From positions 58,311,467 through 58,375,466 of the forward strand of contig NC_091134.1 of NCBI RefSeq assembly GCF_041381155.1: a stretch of 64,000 bases of DNA. The letters run 5' to 3'. The DNA comes from Argopecten irradians. Taxonomy: Eukaryota; Mollusca; Bivalvia; Pectinida; Pectinidae. A program made the position numbers and the translations under genes. Below are positions 38,801 to 50,879 of the stretch, piece after piece (the stretch's first letter is position 1; every line of letters begins with the position of its first letter). The notes under the pieces were generated by a model. It ran no database searches and was not told where the DNA came from. It saw nothing but the letters and a program-made list of their open reading frames with translations.

Positions 38801-41239
38801 AACATGTTCACATTCATTTAAATTTACTTTTAATTAATCTCAATGTGTTCCGTCATAAGCTTTGTCTTATATCTGCCTACATAAAAGTGAGGCCGTTTCG
38901 ACTGGGGCCGTTTTAACTGGGGCCGTTATTGCAGTGGGGCCATTTTAACCGTACTCCATTACAGGGCATGTTTAAAAGCCTTCTCCAATGTTGGGGCAAC
39001 CCCACCCCCCCACTTACTACCTTGTCCTCTAAGTGGTTCCAGTCAATGACTGTTCGCACAAAGAAGGAAATTACTGTACTGCTCACAGTTGCTGTGCCGT
39101 TTTTTTCAATAATATTTGGACTTTGCGTGATGTAGTATTTTCGTTAATTCCGCTTAGCTTTGATGTTTCTTTTGGTGTCGACAATAATCCAGTCTTGGGC
39201 AAACACATGACTATGGCTTAATGCACACAACATTCATAGTTGGAGCATATTACAGAACCACGACCATCCAGATTAAAGGACAACCTCACTACAAGCAGCC
39301 TACTCGATATCCATGATTAAATGATTAGGCCTCAATATAACAATAACAATAGACATTTATCGCAGTGGAGACTTCAACCTCCACCCCAAATCGACTGGCA
39401 GAACAACCAAACAATCACAGGCAAAGCTAGATCAAGGCACAATACAACAATTAGCTTTACCTAGACATTTTGATACAGACAGCTACTTTCACACAATTTT
39501 ACAAACAAAGCCCACTAGAGGTGACCACATACTTGATCCTCACCATTTACAAAAACCAGACTCAGTTCAAATCATAAACAAAACAGAAACAACACCACCC
39601 ATTAGACAAAAGCCGATGCCATGTCCATAGTATACAAAGAAGCTGATGTCAGGACTCAAGAGATCAGAGAAAAGAACCCAGATACATGAATACATTTACT
39701 ACACAGCCAAACTCGGGAACAAGATTAGACAAAGATATTAAATGAAATGCCATGAGATCACTAAAGAGCAATCAAGCCACAATGAAACTGCAGAGCTCAT
39801 TATGGATACATCAATTCCAAATCTTACGACTACACAAATCAGTGGAATAAGAACATACCCAAAAACACTTGAACATACAAAAATCATTAGGACTTCCAAA
39901 GGATAACCATACTCTCTACGGTAGACTCGCGGCAACAAATCATCAAATCGCGACTTCACACCAAATGTACGGTTCCAAATCTCTACAGATGAGGCAAAAC
40001 AAAAAACCAACTGTCCACCCTAAACATTATCATACCTAAGAAAGTTCTTGCAGCTACACTATCAAAATAAAACTCCGTAAATCTAGGAAACATCCGCTGA
40101 TATTACAGACCTACGTAAATGGATGGTCCGCCAACATGCGTAACAAGATCACCACCTACTCAAAAGCAAAACAGGACTAGCTCTACAAGTCAACACGTTG
40201 CATGAAAAGCATGTGAACCTCACCAGACAAATCAAATCATGCAAATCCAAAAAACCACAACGCCTCGAGGCAGCACGATACCACAGAACAAGCCAGATAC
40301 AACAACTCAAGGTTCAGTACTATAGAAATTATGCGAGAAAACTACTACTGGACTTCATACCATTCCAATAGATAACAAACTTTATACGTTGACTCACGCC
40401 AACCAAATATCTAAACGTCTTCACACCCAAGATGTCGGTTAGAATAATACAGATGAGCAAGACAACCCCAACTCAACACAACACTAAACAATATAACATT
40501 AGAGAATTATTGTAGATACTTCGACCAAAAAAGACTCTATATGAACAACAACTGATTATACGAGCCCTACACGTAAAGATGGTCACACTCGTCTACAACA
40601 GACACACACTTCAAAAGGCAAACAGAAATTCTACAATCAACAGTTTCATAAAAGCAATGAGACCCCTCACCAGACAAATCAAATCATGCAAATGCGAACA
40701 AACTCCAAACGCACGAGCCAGCAACGCTATCACAACAAGCAGAGATATACCCACAACACAAGTTCAGCTCAACAGAAGACATGATGGAAAAACCTCAACT
40801 GGACCTCACTTACAAACCACGACAGTACGAAGAACAACATTTAATTTTATTTTTTATTAAAATGCCAAGAAAACCATCATGTGGGTAATTTAAAACTATA
40901 GTGTTTCTTTATATCTGACAGACTACTGGAACCAGCCATTGACCTACTGGTACCTGACTACTCCACACCCAAGTGTCACATATAGACATTATAGCGTGAC
41001 GCCTGGGACATATTTAAACATTCAGTTTGTTTCCTCATAATGTAAATAAATAAATGGCACTATTTCCATACCTGTTGACTTAAGTACAATGCACGTACAT
41101 CTAGAGGTCTTCAAGTTAACATTATCATAAAAACAGTACTTGAAGACATAAACACTACCACTCCTAAATCTTTCTATCATAATTTTCTTCTTATAAGAAG
41201 TATATCTCACTTACCGCTATTATATCTACCCCGACTCAT
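32865..41239 (-). CDS. UBE2J1: UBE2J1 ER-anchored ubiquitin-conjugating enzyme
   Basis: This E2 enzyme acts in ER-associated degradation, held on the ER by a C-terminal tail anchor. Exons on the minus strand: 41239-41215 (MSRGRYNS), then 36487-36356 (starts DNLFEWHFTM, has GGLYHGRIILPPEYPMKPPS), 35202-35118 (PNGRFEVYKKICLSISGHHP, which includes the active-site Cys), 34736-34631 (IRTALLAIIGFMPTHGAGA), 34141-34021 and 33734-32865. Phases agree from 36487 on. The last exon encodes a long Pro/Ser/Thr-rich linker and a tail membrane segment (LIVLVSLAIGLLLLRRF). A CPTCG in exon 34141-34021 resembles a small Cys pair. The exon coding the first UBC helix (about 29 codons, AVKRLMKEA-like in the family) should lie between 36488 and 41214 but was not found. 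The protein matches J1 rather than J2 (ISGHHPESWQPSWS). Confidence 0.9.
35523..36256 (-). mobile_element. Tandem-cored dispersed element (type B)
   Basis: Read on the minus strand, the left end is TTTTTAG with a hairpin (CCCACCATC / GATGGTGGG), then AATCGCCTTTCGTCCGT. The core has four units of about 156-176 bp, each with an inverted AAGATGGC / GCCATCTT pair and GAGAAAGATCCCTTCAG (plus-strand reading). The right end is the hairpin AGATCCCTCTGGGATCT followed by CTTGTT. Both ends are built like those of the type A elements here, although the core differs. It sits in a UBE2J1 intron. Confidence 0.8.
36662..38950. mobile_element. TIR element with GGCCCC-repeat ends
   Basis: The left terminus holds five tandem degenerate copies of AAAACGGCCCCAGT/C (36663-36755). 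The right terminus (38889-38950) holds four copies in inverse orientation, including TGCAGTGGGGCC, which matches the left GGCCCCACTGCA. The interior of about 2.1 kb is AT-rich with no coding ORF. It looks like a non-autonomous DNA transposon of a type I do not recognise. No clear target duplication is visible. It enlarges a UBE2J1 intron. Confidence 0.65.
38960..40860. mobile_element. Decayed non-LTR retrotransposon remnants
   Basis: On the minus strand at 39075-39010, FVRTVIDWNHLEDKVV resembles the C-terminus of LINE ORF2 proteins. On the plus strand near 39366, SGDFNLHPKSTGR resembles the GDFN motif of an apurinic endonuclease, followed by TRGDHILDPH. Stops and shifts are frequent in the rest. 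A roughly 150-bp segment (ATCAAATCATGCAAAT..) occurs twice (about 40222 and 40675). These look like two old LINE fragments in opposite orientation. Confidence 0.5.
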
Positions 41240-42293
41240 CGAAAGATAGTTTTTCCAAACCAGGAGTTGACAGACGACATGTGTTATAATCTAAAATATA
41301 CCCAAAGTTACTGTTTAGTATGTTGGAATTCTTATAATTCTTGATAGTATCTATACAGACATGCTTTGCACGTAACATAAGAAAATTTTTGTAATTTATC
41401 TGCAACATTTTTGTTTTCGTAAAAATTCATGTTACATGATAGTTTCAAGTTTGTATAATTGTTGAAAAGAACGATATATATAACATATTCTCTCGGATGT
41501 AAGGTAATATGAGCTGATGGCTAAGGCCTTTAAGGGCAGAAGCCAGATAGAGTTGTTTTTGTTAACCACATTAATTATGACAATGTTATTAGAAAGTTCA
41601 ATTCGATGCGAATTAGCGGATACGCGAAACCGTCGAGCGCGAATTTTTGTTTTGTTTTTTTTTTATTCATAGTTTCACAATCTAACCTTCTCTTGTAAAA
41701 TCTCCCATTTTGAGAAGAAAATAATTTAGCTCTTCCGTTTTTTAATGCTGCCTTATTCTATTGGAAGGTGGCTTATCACTTGAAGTTATTGCATTACAAT
41801 GTGTCAATAGCACTGGAGCTTTATACAGGGTGAAGAGTTAGTTCGTCAGGTTTAATGAAAAGTGTGTTGAACCGCTTGATTATATAATAGAAGCTGAACT
41901 GTCAAAAGCATGTCAAATTCTACGATGATGGGATTTTTTACTGTGGTATAAAAACTGGTGGGCCTCAAACTGAAGCTGTCAGTGTAGATTGAATTTTTGT
42001 AAGAGTGTGTTTTTTCTTATATTTTCATGTATGTGTTACCTTGAAGTGCTTAGCAATTTGGAGTTACACCATCTTAGGACTAAATATGTTCCTTAAGACA
42101 AATAAAATAATTTATGTTTTTCCGGCATTAACTGCTTTAACAACTGATAGTGTTTTTTTTATTTTTATTCTTGTTTAATGTCTTCATTTAGTTTCTTGTA
42201 AAAAATGAAATGACTTCAATATAATTCTCTGTGTTTATATTTTATTATATTACTATTTGTAATTTTGTAGCTTCTGTTTTTTTTTCTGTTCAG
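41240..42293. promoter_or_regulatory. Putative bidirectional promoter UBE2J1/SUPT7L
   Basis: About 1 kb separates the UBE2J1 start codon (minus) from the first recognisable SUPT7L exon (plus). A CpG-richer patch (GCGGATACGCGAAACCGTCG, 41617-41636) lies between. The SUPT7L ATG and 5' exon were not pinned down, so the true spacing may be shorter. The promoter role is inferred from layout only. Confidence 0.4.
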
Positions 42294-45200
42294 TGCCATA
42301 CAGACTTCCACAAACATATTGGGGCGAGCTGCCAGTGTTCCTGATAACGACTCTGGGATCGCGGCCATTGAGAGGGAACAAATGACAAAACCTCGTCCTA
42401 TGGATGTAGAAGGTCCAAGACTTCACCAGCCGTCCAGCAGGCACCATCCTCCCACTAACGAGTATGTACTTTATTAATGTTTAATTATACCAAAAATCTA
42501 TTTAGCATGACTTCAGCTTTATAAAGCGCAGCAGCAAGTTGTGTAGAATGTACATGAATCCAGAACAGTAATTTTCTAATTTTGATGGATTTCAATTATA
42601 GCTCTCAAAATTTTGGCATCCCCCTCAGGAAAATCATGAAAACAGGACATATCTATAGGTAAAGTAGACCAGTCCTGTAAATCAGTGGAAAGTACCTGTG
42701 TATTATTATTAGTAACTCTGCATATCTATCAATACCTGGTATGCTTATATTATGATAACTAGTGGTATAAAAAAGCTATACAATATGTAGGTCCTTTTCC
42801 AATTTCCTTTTAAATTATAGATGAGTATATTATATAATTCCATAATTATTTGTGACTTTCTACAAACGACTGTCATCTTATCCTATACTTTGCCAAGCAT
42901 TTATTTTCCAATCCCAGCTCGAACACTTTAAAATAAACTATTTATAGATACTTGATTAAATACCTTATTAATTGCTTCAGCCCCTTACCAAGTGAAAAGT
43001 TTGAGATGGATCCCATCGTTTTACATACCATCCGACTGGTCCAACATGCCAAGAAACTCCGACAACTTATTTCCAGTGTCCAGCAACAACAGGAAGCAGT
43101 TGTATGTATAATATTTTTTTTTTTTTTTTTGCTCTAGAAAGGTTTTTCTTTTATTTTGGCCGTTTCATATATATTACCATGACACCCATTCCATACCTCA
43201 GCTAACATCCAAGTGATTAGAATGTTTTCATTGTTTAAGAATGCTAAAATTCTAGCTTTTTTGTTGTCATTGTTATTATTAGGTCATCTGACCCAGGGTC
43301 CCTATAGTCATCATGCTTCGTCCGTCGTCGTGCGCCGTGCGCCGTCCGCCGTCGCCGTCGCGCCGTCCGACGTCCGTAAGCTTTTCACATTTCAATCTTC
43401 TTTTCAAGTTTGTGTGGGATTGAAGCTGAAACTTACATGAAAATGATCCTGACATGGTTCCGACAAAGTGTTGTTATTTTTCGGGTCGATCCGAAATCCA
43501 AGATGGCTGCCACAGACCACCATCTTGAAAACACATTTTGAACTTCTTCCTCAAGTTCTACCAGTGCGATTTGGCTGATGACTTGCATGAAATGATCCTG
43601 ACATAGTCCCGACAAGTGTTGTTATTTTTTGGGTTGAATCGAAATCCACAGATGGCCGCCCACAGCGCCATCTTGAAAACACACATTTTTGAACTTCGTT
43701 CTCAAGTTCTACTAGGTGCGATTTGGCTGAACTTGCATGAAATGATCCTGAAAATGGTTCCCCAATACAAAGTGTTGTTATTTTTCGGGTTCGATCCAAA
43801 ATAAAAAGATGGCCGCCACACAGCAGCCATCTTGAAAAACACATTTTGAACTTCTTCTCAAGTTCTACCGGTGCGATTTGGCTGAAACTTGCATGAAATG
43901 ATCCTGACATTAGTCCCGACAATAGTGTTGTTATTTTTTCGGGTGATCCGAAATCCAAGATGGCGCGCCACAGCAGCGCCATCTTGAAAAACACATTTTG
44001 AACTTTATCTCAAGTTTTACTAGTGCGATTTGGCTGATACTTGCATGAAATGATCCTGACATGGTTCCGACATAGTGTTGGTTATTTTTCGGTCATATCC
44101 CGAAATCAAAGATGGCCGCCACAGCCGCCATCTTGAAAACACATTTTGAACTTCTTCTCAAGTTCTACCGGTGCGATTTGGCTGAGACTTGCATGAAATG
44201 ATCACATGACATGGTCCCGACAATGTGTTCTTATTTTCGGGTTCGAATCCAAAATCCAAGATGGCCGCCACAGCCACCATCTTGAAATCACATTTGTGAA
44301 CTTCTTCTCAAGTTCTACAAGTGCGATTTGGCTGAAACTTGCATGAAATGATCCTGACATGGTTCCGACAAAGTGTTGTTATTTTTTGGGTCGATCCGAA
44401 ATCCAGAGATGGTCCGCCACAGCCGCCATCTTGAAAACACATTTTGAACTTCTTCTCAAGTTCTTACCGGTGCGATTTGGCTGAACTTGCATGAAATGAT
44501 CCTGACATGTCCCGACAAAGTGTTGTTATATTTTACGGTCACGATCCGAAATAAAAATTCGGCCGGCCATCAGCAGCACAATCTTGAAAACACATTTTGG
44601 AAACTTCCTTCTCATGTTCTACCGGTGACGGTTTTGGCTGAAACTTGAAATGATAATGATTCATGACATTAGTCCCGACACAAAGTGTTGTTATTTTTTT
44701 CGGGTTGATCCAAAAAAAAAAAAAAAAAAAAAATCCAAGTTGGCCGCCACAGCCGCTCATCTTGAAAACATTTTTTTGAACTTCATCCCTCAAGTTCTAC
44801 TAGTGCGATTTGCATTGATAAACTTGCATGAATAATGACACCATGACATGGTTCCGAACAAAGTGTTGTTATTTTTGGGTCATATCCGAAATCATAAGAT
44901 GGCCCCGCCACTGCCGGCCAACTTTGATAAATAACATTTGATCCTTCTTATTAAGGTTTTACCCGTGGTGCGATTTGGCTGAGACTTGCATGAAATGATT
45001 CCTGACATAGAGTCCCACCTCTGACAAAGTGTTCTTATTTTTCGGGTCGATCACTAAAATCCAAGATGGCCGCCACAAGCCACCATCTTGAAAACAACAT
45101 TGTGAACTTCTTCTCAAGTTCTTCAAGGTGCGATTTGGCTGAAAACTTGCATGAAATTGATCCTGGATCAATGGTCCACGACAAAGTGGTCTTATTTTTT

Positions 45201-48200
45201 CGGGTTGATCCCGAAAGTCCAAGATGGTGTCCTCCTCAACGCTGCCATCCTTGAATAACACAGTTTTGAACGTCTTCTCAAGTGTCTATCCGAGTTCGAT
45301 TTTGGCTGATAGACTTGTATGAAAGGAGCCCTCGTAATGGTCCCAACAAATGTGTTGTATACATCTCATGGTTGATCCTCCAATCGAATGATGGCAACCA
45401 ATGACACTATATTCTAATTAATTTCCTATATGTGAATAATTGCCAAGGTACATCTTGATGACCGTTAAGGCCCATGGGCCCTCTTGTTTGATTATTGTTG
45501 ATGATCTATAATACTATACTGATCTGTAGAGTTTATTGTAAGGGAGATAACTGCGTGATATAGAGTTTGTTGAAAGGGAGATAACTGCAAGATATATCAC
45601 AAAGTATAAGATAATTAAATTGACATACAAGTTTTCTGCAATTTTGCCTTAAGTCTACTTTTGATTTTATTTTATTTTTATGTTGATAAATATACTGGGT
45701 ATAGTTCCCTGGGTATAGTTCCATGTTGATAATATACTGGGTATATAGTTCCATTATTTCAAATTGACATGTATCTGAAATTTGTTTTCTTAATGTGCTA
45801 TACTTCCTACCTCGTTTTATCATAATATCCAACGGAAATAACAGTAAAACGGTATGTTTGAATATATCTTACTTATCAGTACTGTCAATACTTTGATTTT
45901 GTGATCCGTTAATTGTTTCTTAGAAAAACGGAGAGAGTGAGATAACATACCCAGCCACACCGCCCATACCAGAATTTACAGGGACGCTGCCGAAACATAA
46001 GGTCCAGGGACCAGTACCATTTATGCCAAAGGAAACTGAGAGGTAGGTCACTCAGGTGTAAGATGTGTGTAAAATACATTCATGAAGATTAAAAAAAGAA
46101 AAATATGTTGTTTTATTTTGGTCAAAAAAGTATTTCATTAGCAAGGTCATATTGATTATATATGCTTGTTTTACATTTATGTAAAGGCCAAATGCAATAG
46201 AACAAACAAAGTGATAGGAAAATTCTCAAAAAAACCTAGCTAATAAGTATTTAAATGAAGAATTAATTCAGAGCTGAAACTATAAATAATTCTTTGACAG
46301 CTGCATTGATTGACTCTTTTGTGTATTGTTTGATCCTTGACCTTTGGTGTATTATTTGACCCCTGACCTTTTGTATATTGGTTGACCTAGACCTTATATG
46401 TATTGATTTACCCTTGACCTTTTTGTGTATTGTGTTAGCCCTGACTTTTTGTATATTGATTGACTACGGTTTATGTATTGATTGACCCTTGAACTTTTGT
46501 GTATTGTTTGATCCTTGACCTTTTGTATATTGTTTGACCTTGACCTTTTGTGTATTAATTGAACCTTGATCTTTTGTGTAATATTGTTTGATCTTTGGCC
46601 TTATGTGTTTTGATTGACCTTTGACCTTGTGTGTATTGTTTATATTTCAGTGACTTTGTCAAGGGTATAGGTGAACCACCCCCAGATATTGATGATCTGG
46701 CATGTAGAAAACTGCTGAGGAGATCAGTATCAGCTGTTTTGTGCTCACACGGGCTATGACAGTAAGTGTGTAGAATGTTCTTTGTGTGTCCACAATGCCC
46801 ACTTTGGTCTGTCAGGTAATGTAAATATAAGGGAGATCTCAACCTGTATGAAAGATTTTGGGCTGACCGAACAAAATGTTTTTTGAGGGTTGTGATATCT
46901 CAATCTGCTCTCTCTATAGCTAGGTTTGATTATTATGAATAAAAAGAAGGAAATTCAGTTGTGTACAAAAATATTATTCCTTTCCTTCATCACAAGTCTG
47001 TTGAGTAATGTGCCAAAATTGATGGAATGATTGACAACAGGTACCATGGGCATGCTGTATGTTATTTCTAAATGCAGGTGAATTATATGTTTTCTTTACT
47101 CATATAGAAGAGCAGAGTTATCTTTTCATAAAATCAGAAATTGAGTTGTCATTTCCCACAAACAATATATATATTTTGACGATAGCATTGTGAATTTCAT
47201 TTCATTTCTTTGATACGTGCAAAATTTGGAAAAGCTTCGATTTAACTCTCATTCATCCCTGAAGACACATTGGACTCAGTCTATATAACAAAGTAGACAT
47301 TCCATTATGAAATTTCAGGGTTATTGACTTAAGGGTTGTCCAGCGCAATTAATTTGATGACTAATATTAATTCTCTTTTAATCTATGGTACCAAATGAGT
47401 CAATCCTGGAGACGCTGACTGATATCACGCACCGATAATTTCCAACAGTTGACACACACGACCTGCGTACAGACAGTGGACAACCGACACTTTTACATGG
47501 ATATAATTGGATTTCCAGTAAGTAATACTTTATCATGTGGTTTATACACTCTTCCTTAGAGGGTTATTCCACTTTATATGTCATGAGATTCACAAATTTT
47601 CAGGGATATTACACGTGAGAACTAGTCCGTCGTGAATTCATATACTGACTATTGTATATAATATTATTATGCAGAAATTCTCTATCTTCTGCAATACTTA
47701 CAGACTTAAGCTCCCTTGCGCAGGTAGGTATCCAATTGTTACGTCATTATTTATGTGAGAACACAATTCACGGTTTATCTAAAAAAACGTATGATGTTAC
47801 GCTCGCAACACATGTGACATTACAATCAATACCTACCCGCAAGTGCAGATTGTTATTATGTATAACTACAGAATAAAGTACCATACACTACTGTTTTTCT
47901 TGAATTACTCATTTACATTAGATCCTTTGTAGGATTGTGTTTCCTATATGTTGTATGAAGATAGGTGTTGTACTATATTTGATTCTTCTTATTTAAATTT
48001 TAGGATGTCGTAGAGGAGGTGTTTCATCAGGTAGGGATAGGCAGTGTGACAACTCTCCACAGCTTCTATCAAAATCATATCATCAACTACCAGAAAAACA
48101 TGGAACAGACATGCCAACAACTTGTCGCCGAGTACGAAAAGATGAAACTACCATCCATGATCAAGATGGAAACTGTTCCCGTCATCAGGTAAAAATGATC

Positions 48201-50288
48201 AAAAGTCATCTGCACATCTTCTTAATGTTTGGTATAAAGAATGTCGGACAACAGATTTGGCCATTTTCAGTATAATGTGGCTGGGTGGGGTGTGCTGGTA
48301 GGTGTCTTTGACAGGGCAATATCAACACCTCATCCTACCAAAACACACCACACATGCACACACAAGGCTACAAGGATATATATATTTAATCAAATTCTCA
48401 AGATTTTACAACATCAAATTTTCGTGACCATATCCAGCAATATTCAGGTTAAAAAAATCAATTTCTTGAAAATAAGATAAGAGGAATCAATCGTCATGCC
48501 TCTGGCATACTGGATGAGTCTGACTGCAGCATCTTGGCAGCATATATATATTTATATATAATGTATAATTTAAAACACTTAAAACAAGCCGCCACTATGC
48601 TACATACACCAATCATTATCATTCCTTATGGACTTAAAGCATATTGACAGCATATTGGCAGATTGCTAGCAGCATGAAAATGCAGCACATCCTGCAGGTA
48701 TGCTGCAAGAATGCTGCATTTTCATGCTGCTAGCATACTGCCCAATATTACTGTCAACATTAATACAAGAATCCACAAGGGATCATCTTTTCCCCAAAAA
48801 GGATAAAAGAAGAGCCCTGCTCTGAGATTCAGTTTCCTGTCCTTGATGAGAATGACGAGATCAATGACGCGGAACAGCTGCTGCAGCCTGGAAGGGTGAG
48901 AGCCTGTAATGATTGGTCATTTGTTTCAATGGTATCGTATTGATTCAGTGGAGATATCACAAACTGAAAAAAAAAAGAAAAAAAAAGTTGATAATGAGTC
49001 CATTTCCAAACGAAATCATGTAAATCTTCTAAGAAAGAGGTTTTCTCTCATTCATACTTAAAAGGACCTGTTTCATACTTAATTACACTACTTTTCTTCC
49101 CCGAAATATTGAATAAAAATGTTTGAGTGGAATAGTCTGAAAAGACCATTAAAAACTGAATTTGTACCATTAGTGATTTGGACTTTTATGAATCTTTAAC
49201 TTAACGCCTATAACATGTTATTTTTTTTTTAATTTAAATTATTGAATTAAAACCTGTATTATTTTTTAGGTCTGAGTGGATTTGAGATAACAGTGGAACA
49301 TGAATCTACAGGAGGACTAACAACAGAGATGGATTCAAAATGGCAGAGCGTGAAATCAGAAACGGCTGAAGGTGGCACCAGGTAGGGATTGGTTTCCTTT
49401 CTGCTAAATTCTTTGATTGGTTGAAAGTTTTTTAGATAACATTTTAATTGGTTATTTTTGCTCTCATCTGAGGTCTTTGATTTGTGTTCTGTTTTTTCTT
49501 AGGTCTCTGATTGGCTGCATTTTTAGATGATATATATAATTGATTTGATAGTTGCTGCTGAGATCTTTGATTGGCTGTGTGTTTCTTCTACGCGTCTGAG
49601 AAATTGGTTGGTTGTTTGTTTTTTTCATCAAATGAAGTATTTTATTTATTGTTACCTACTAATATTTCATGCTTGTCTTGTTTCAGCTCACGTCTCCAGT
49701 TTTGATGTGTTTGATGACGAGCCTGGGAGTGTAAAGCACCCCTCGGACACCCGACATCGCACAGCTGAGTGAGGGGGAGACAGTATAACAGACCCTCAGC
49801 CTCTATCCCTGGCTCTGATATCATGTCTCCCCCATCGATCACCTCACGGCCAAGTAAACCTAAGAAAAGGTGAGAAACTTTATGGTAGATTAAGCAACTT
49901 CTATTTTTGTTATCTAATTAACACCTGCTAGTATGTGATTTGATTTTAATGTTAGTTTACTGTGCAGTTCCATAGGACATATTGATGGAAATCAGAATTA
50001 TAAAATACTGAAAGCAAAAAGAAAAAAGAAAAAAAAAAGAAAAAAAACAACTGAATATTGGCTCTGGCTCTGACTTTCAACAAAAATTTTTGAAGAATAT
50101 TTATTATATGTAACTTTGTGTATAGATGTAAGTACCAAAAATATTTTTATTTTTGTGTGTGTTTTTGTATTGATTAAAAGCACTAGCTGGCTGCCCCTGT
50201 AGAAATTCTGTATTTATAGTCACAAAACAAGAGGAAGGTTTAATAATTATGTTTTGTGATTTTGATTTTCAACAACAGGAAGAAATAA
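42294..50288 (+). CDS. SUPT7L: SUPT7L (STAF65-gamma) SAGA-type coactivator subunit, frame disrupted
   Basis: In animals this protein is a histone-fold subunit of the nuclear STAGA/SAGA acetyltransferase complex. Exons: 42294-42461 (QTYWGELP, then DVEGPRLHQPSS), 42981-43101 (IVLHTIRLVQHAKKLRQLI), 45924-46042, 46651-46761 (FVKGIGEPPPDIDDLACRKL), about 47390-47517 (ESILETLTDITH), 48004-48188 (DVVEEVFHQVGIGSV), 48802-48895 (IKEEPCSEIQFPV), 49270-49381, 49687-49869 (VSSFDVFDDEPGSV, then PSKPKKR) and 50279-50288 (ends KK, stop). Order and motifs match human SUPT7L. At least five single-base frame changes occur: inside 42294-42461, 46651-46761, the 47.4-kb exon, around 48895/49270 and twice in 49687-49869. 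Splice sites are mostly intact. I favour base-calling errors over a pseudogene. The acceptor of the 47.4-kb exon and the start codon are unclear. Confidence 0.85.
43278..45489 (+). mobile_element. Tandem-cored dispersed element (type A2)
   Basis: The left end has TTAG, a perfect hairpin GGTCATCTGACC, then a CTATAGTCATC..CGTCCGTCG block and CGTCG/CGCCG-rich sequence. The core is about 13 units of roughly 150 bp (GCGATTTGGCTGAAACTTGC, ATGATCCTGACATGG, GACAAAGTGTTGTTATTTTT, CACATTTTGAACTTCTTCTC). Each has an inverted AAGATGGCCGCC / GCCGCCATCTT pair. The right end GACCGTTAAGGCCCATGGGC, then CCTCTTGTTT, matches the 12-16 kb element. Single-base indels are unusually frequent. It lies in a SUPT7L intron. 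Confidence 0.85.
46317..46645. repeat. Degenerate minisatellite (TTGTGTATTG..GACC)
   Basis: About ten irregular units of 26-34 bp contain TTGACCTT, TTGTGTATTG and variants. The array ends just before the acceptor of SUPT7L exon 46651. Confidence 0.85.
48241..48370 (+). mobile_element. Diverged SINE fragment
   Basis: CAGTATAATGTGGCTGGGTG, then GGGTGTGCTGG..GGTGTCTT and a late CACACAAGGC match the body of the SINE at 16263-16650. No tRNA-like head was recognised. It lies in a SUPT7L intron. Confidence 0.55.
48646..48755. repeat. 110-bp palindrome
   Basis: The arms GACAGCATATTGGCAG...GCTAGCAGCATGAAAATGCAGCA and their inverse (TGCTGCATTTTCATGCTGC..CTGTC) form a near-perfect hairpin with a short centre around 48700. 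It is likely a small foldback/MITE insertion. No clear target duplication is visible. Confidence 0.75.
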
Positions 50289-50870
50289 ACAGAAATGTTT
50301 AAAGGAAACACAGTACAAGTATCCGATATGGATTCAGACAATCCACAGGTCAAAGTTCATAAAATGACATCAGAGCATGCTGACATTTAATATAAACTAT
50401 TTTGAGCTTTAATATTTTTCTGTATACTCGTAAATGGTATACATGAAGGGAACACAAGACTGACATGAAAGTATGCTTTTTATTTGGAATTGAACATTTA
50501 GTGTAATATACTCTTCCTCTCAGGGCTGCTGGGATCAACCGAGACTTGTATATGTGACAACTTTTCTGGAGATTGCAGATGTTATATTCTTTATCTGTAC
50601 ATAAGCCGAGAGATTAGAAAGAAAGTGAAGAAAAGGACTCTTGTGTATAAGGCTTCTATACTACAATGTGACAAAAAATGAAGATCTGTTTGTGTGCAAT
50701 ATGGTGTGTTAAAGAAATTTTAACTATGAAGAGATGTATAGGTAGGGTTACGCATTGTGTACAAGGCCAAACTACAGAAATTTGACTGTACAAAAGTTGT
50801 GTAAAAGGAAAAAGACTGTGGACCTTACCCTACTCGCCTTCATTTTATTAGATTTGTAGTTGCATTTGGC
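50289..50870 (+). other. SUPT7L: SUPT7L 3' UTR (probable)
   Basis: Non-coding sequence follows the SUPT7L stop. The transcript end cannot be placed by eye. Confidence 0.4.
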
Positions 50871-50879
50871 AATTGTGTC

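Noticed and set aside
38990-39075. Candidate UBE2J1 exon 2 on the minus strand
   Set aside because: The translation FVRTVIDWNHLEDKVV fits a LINE C-terminus, not the UBC first helix.
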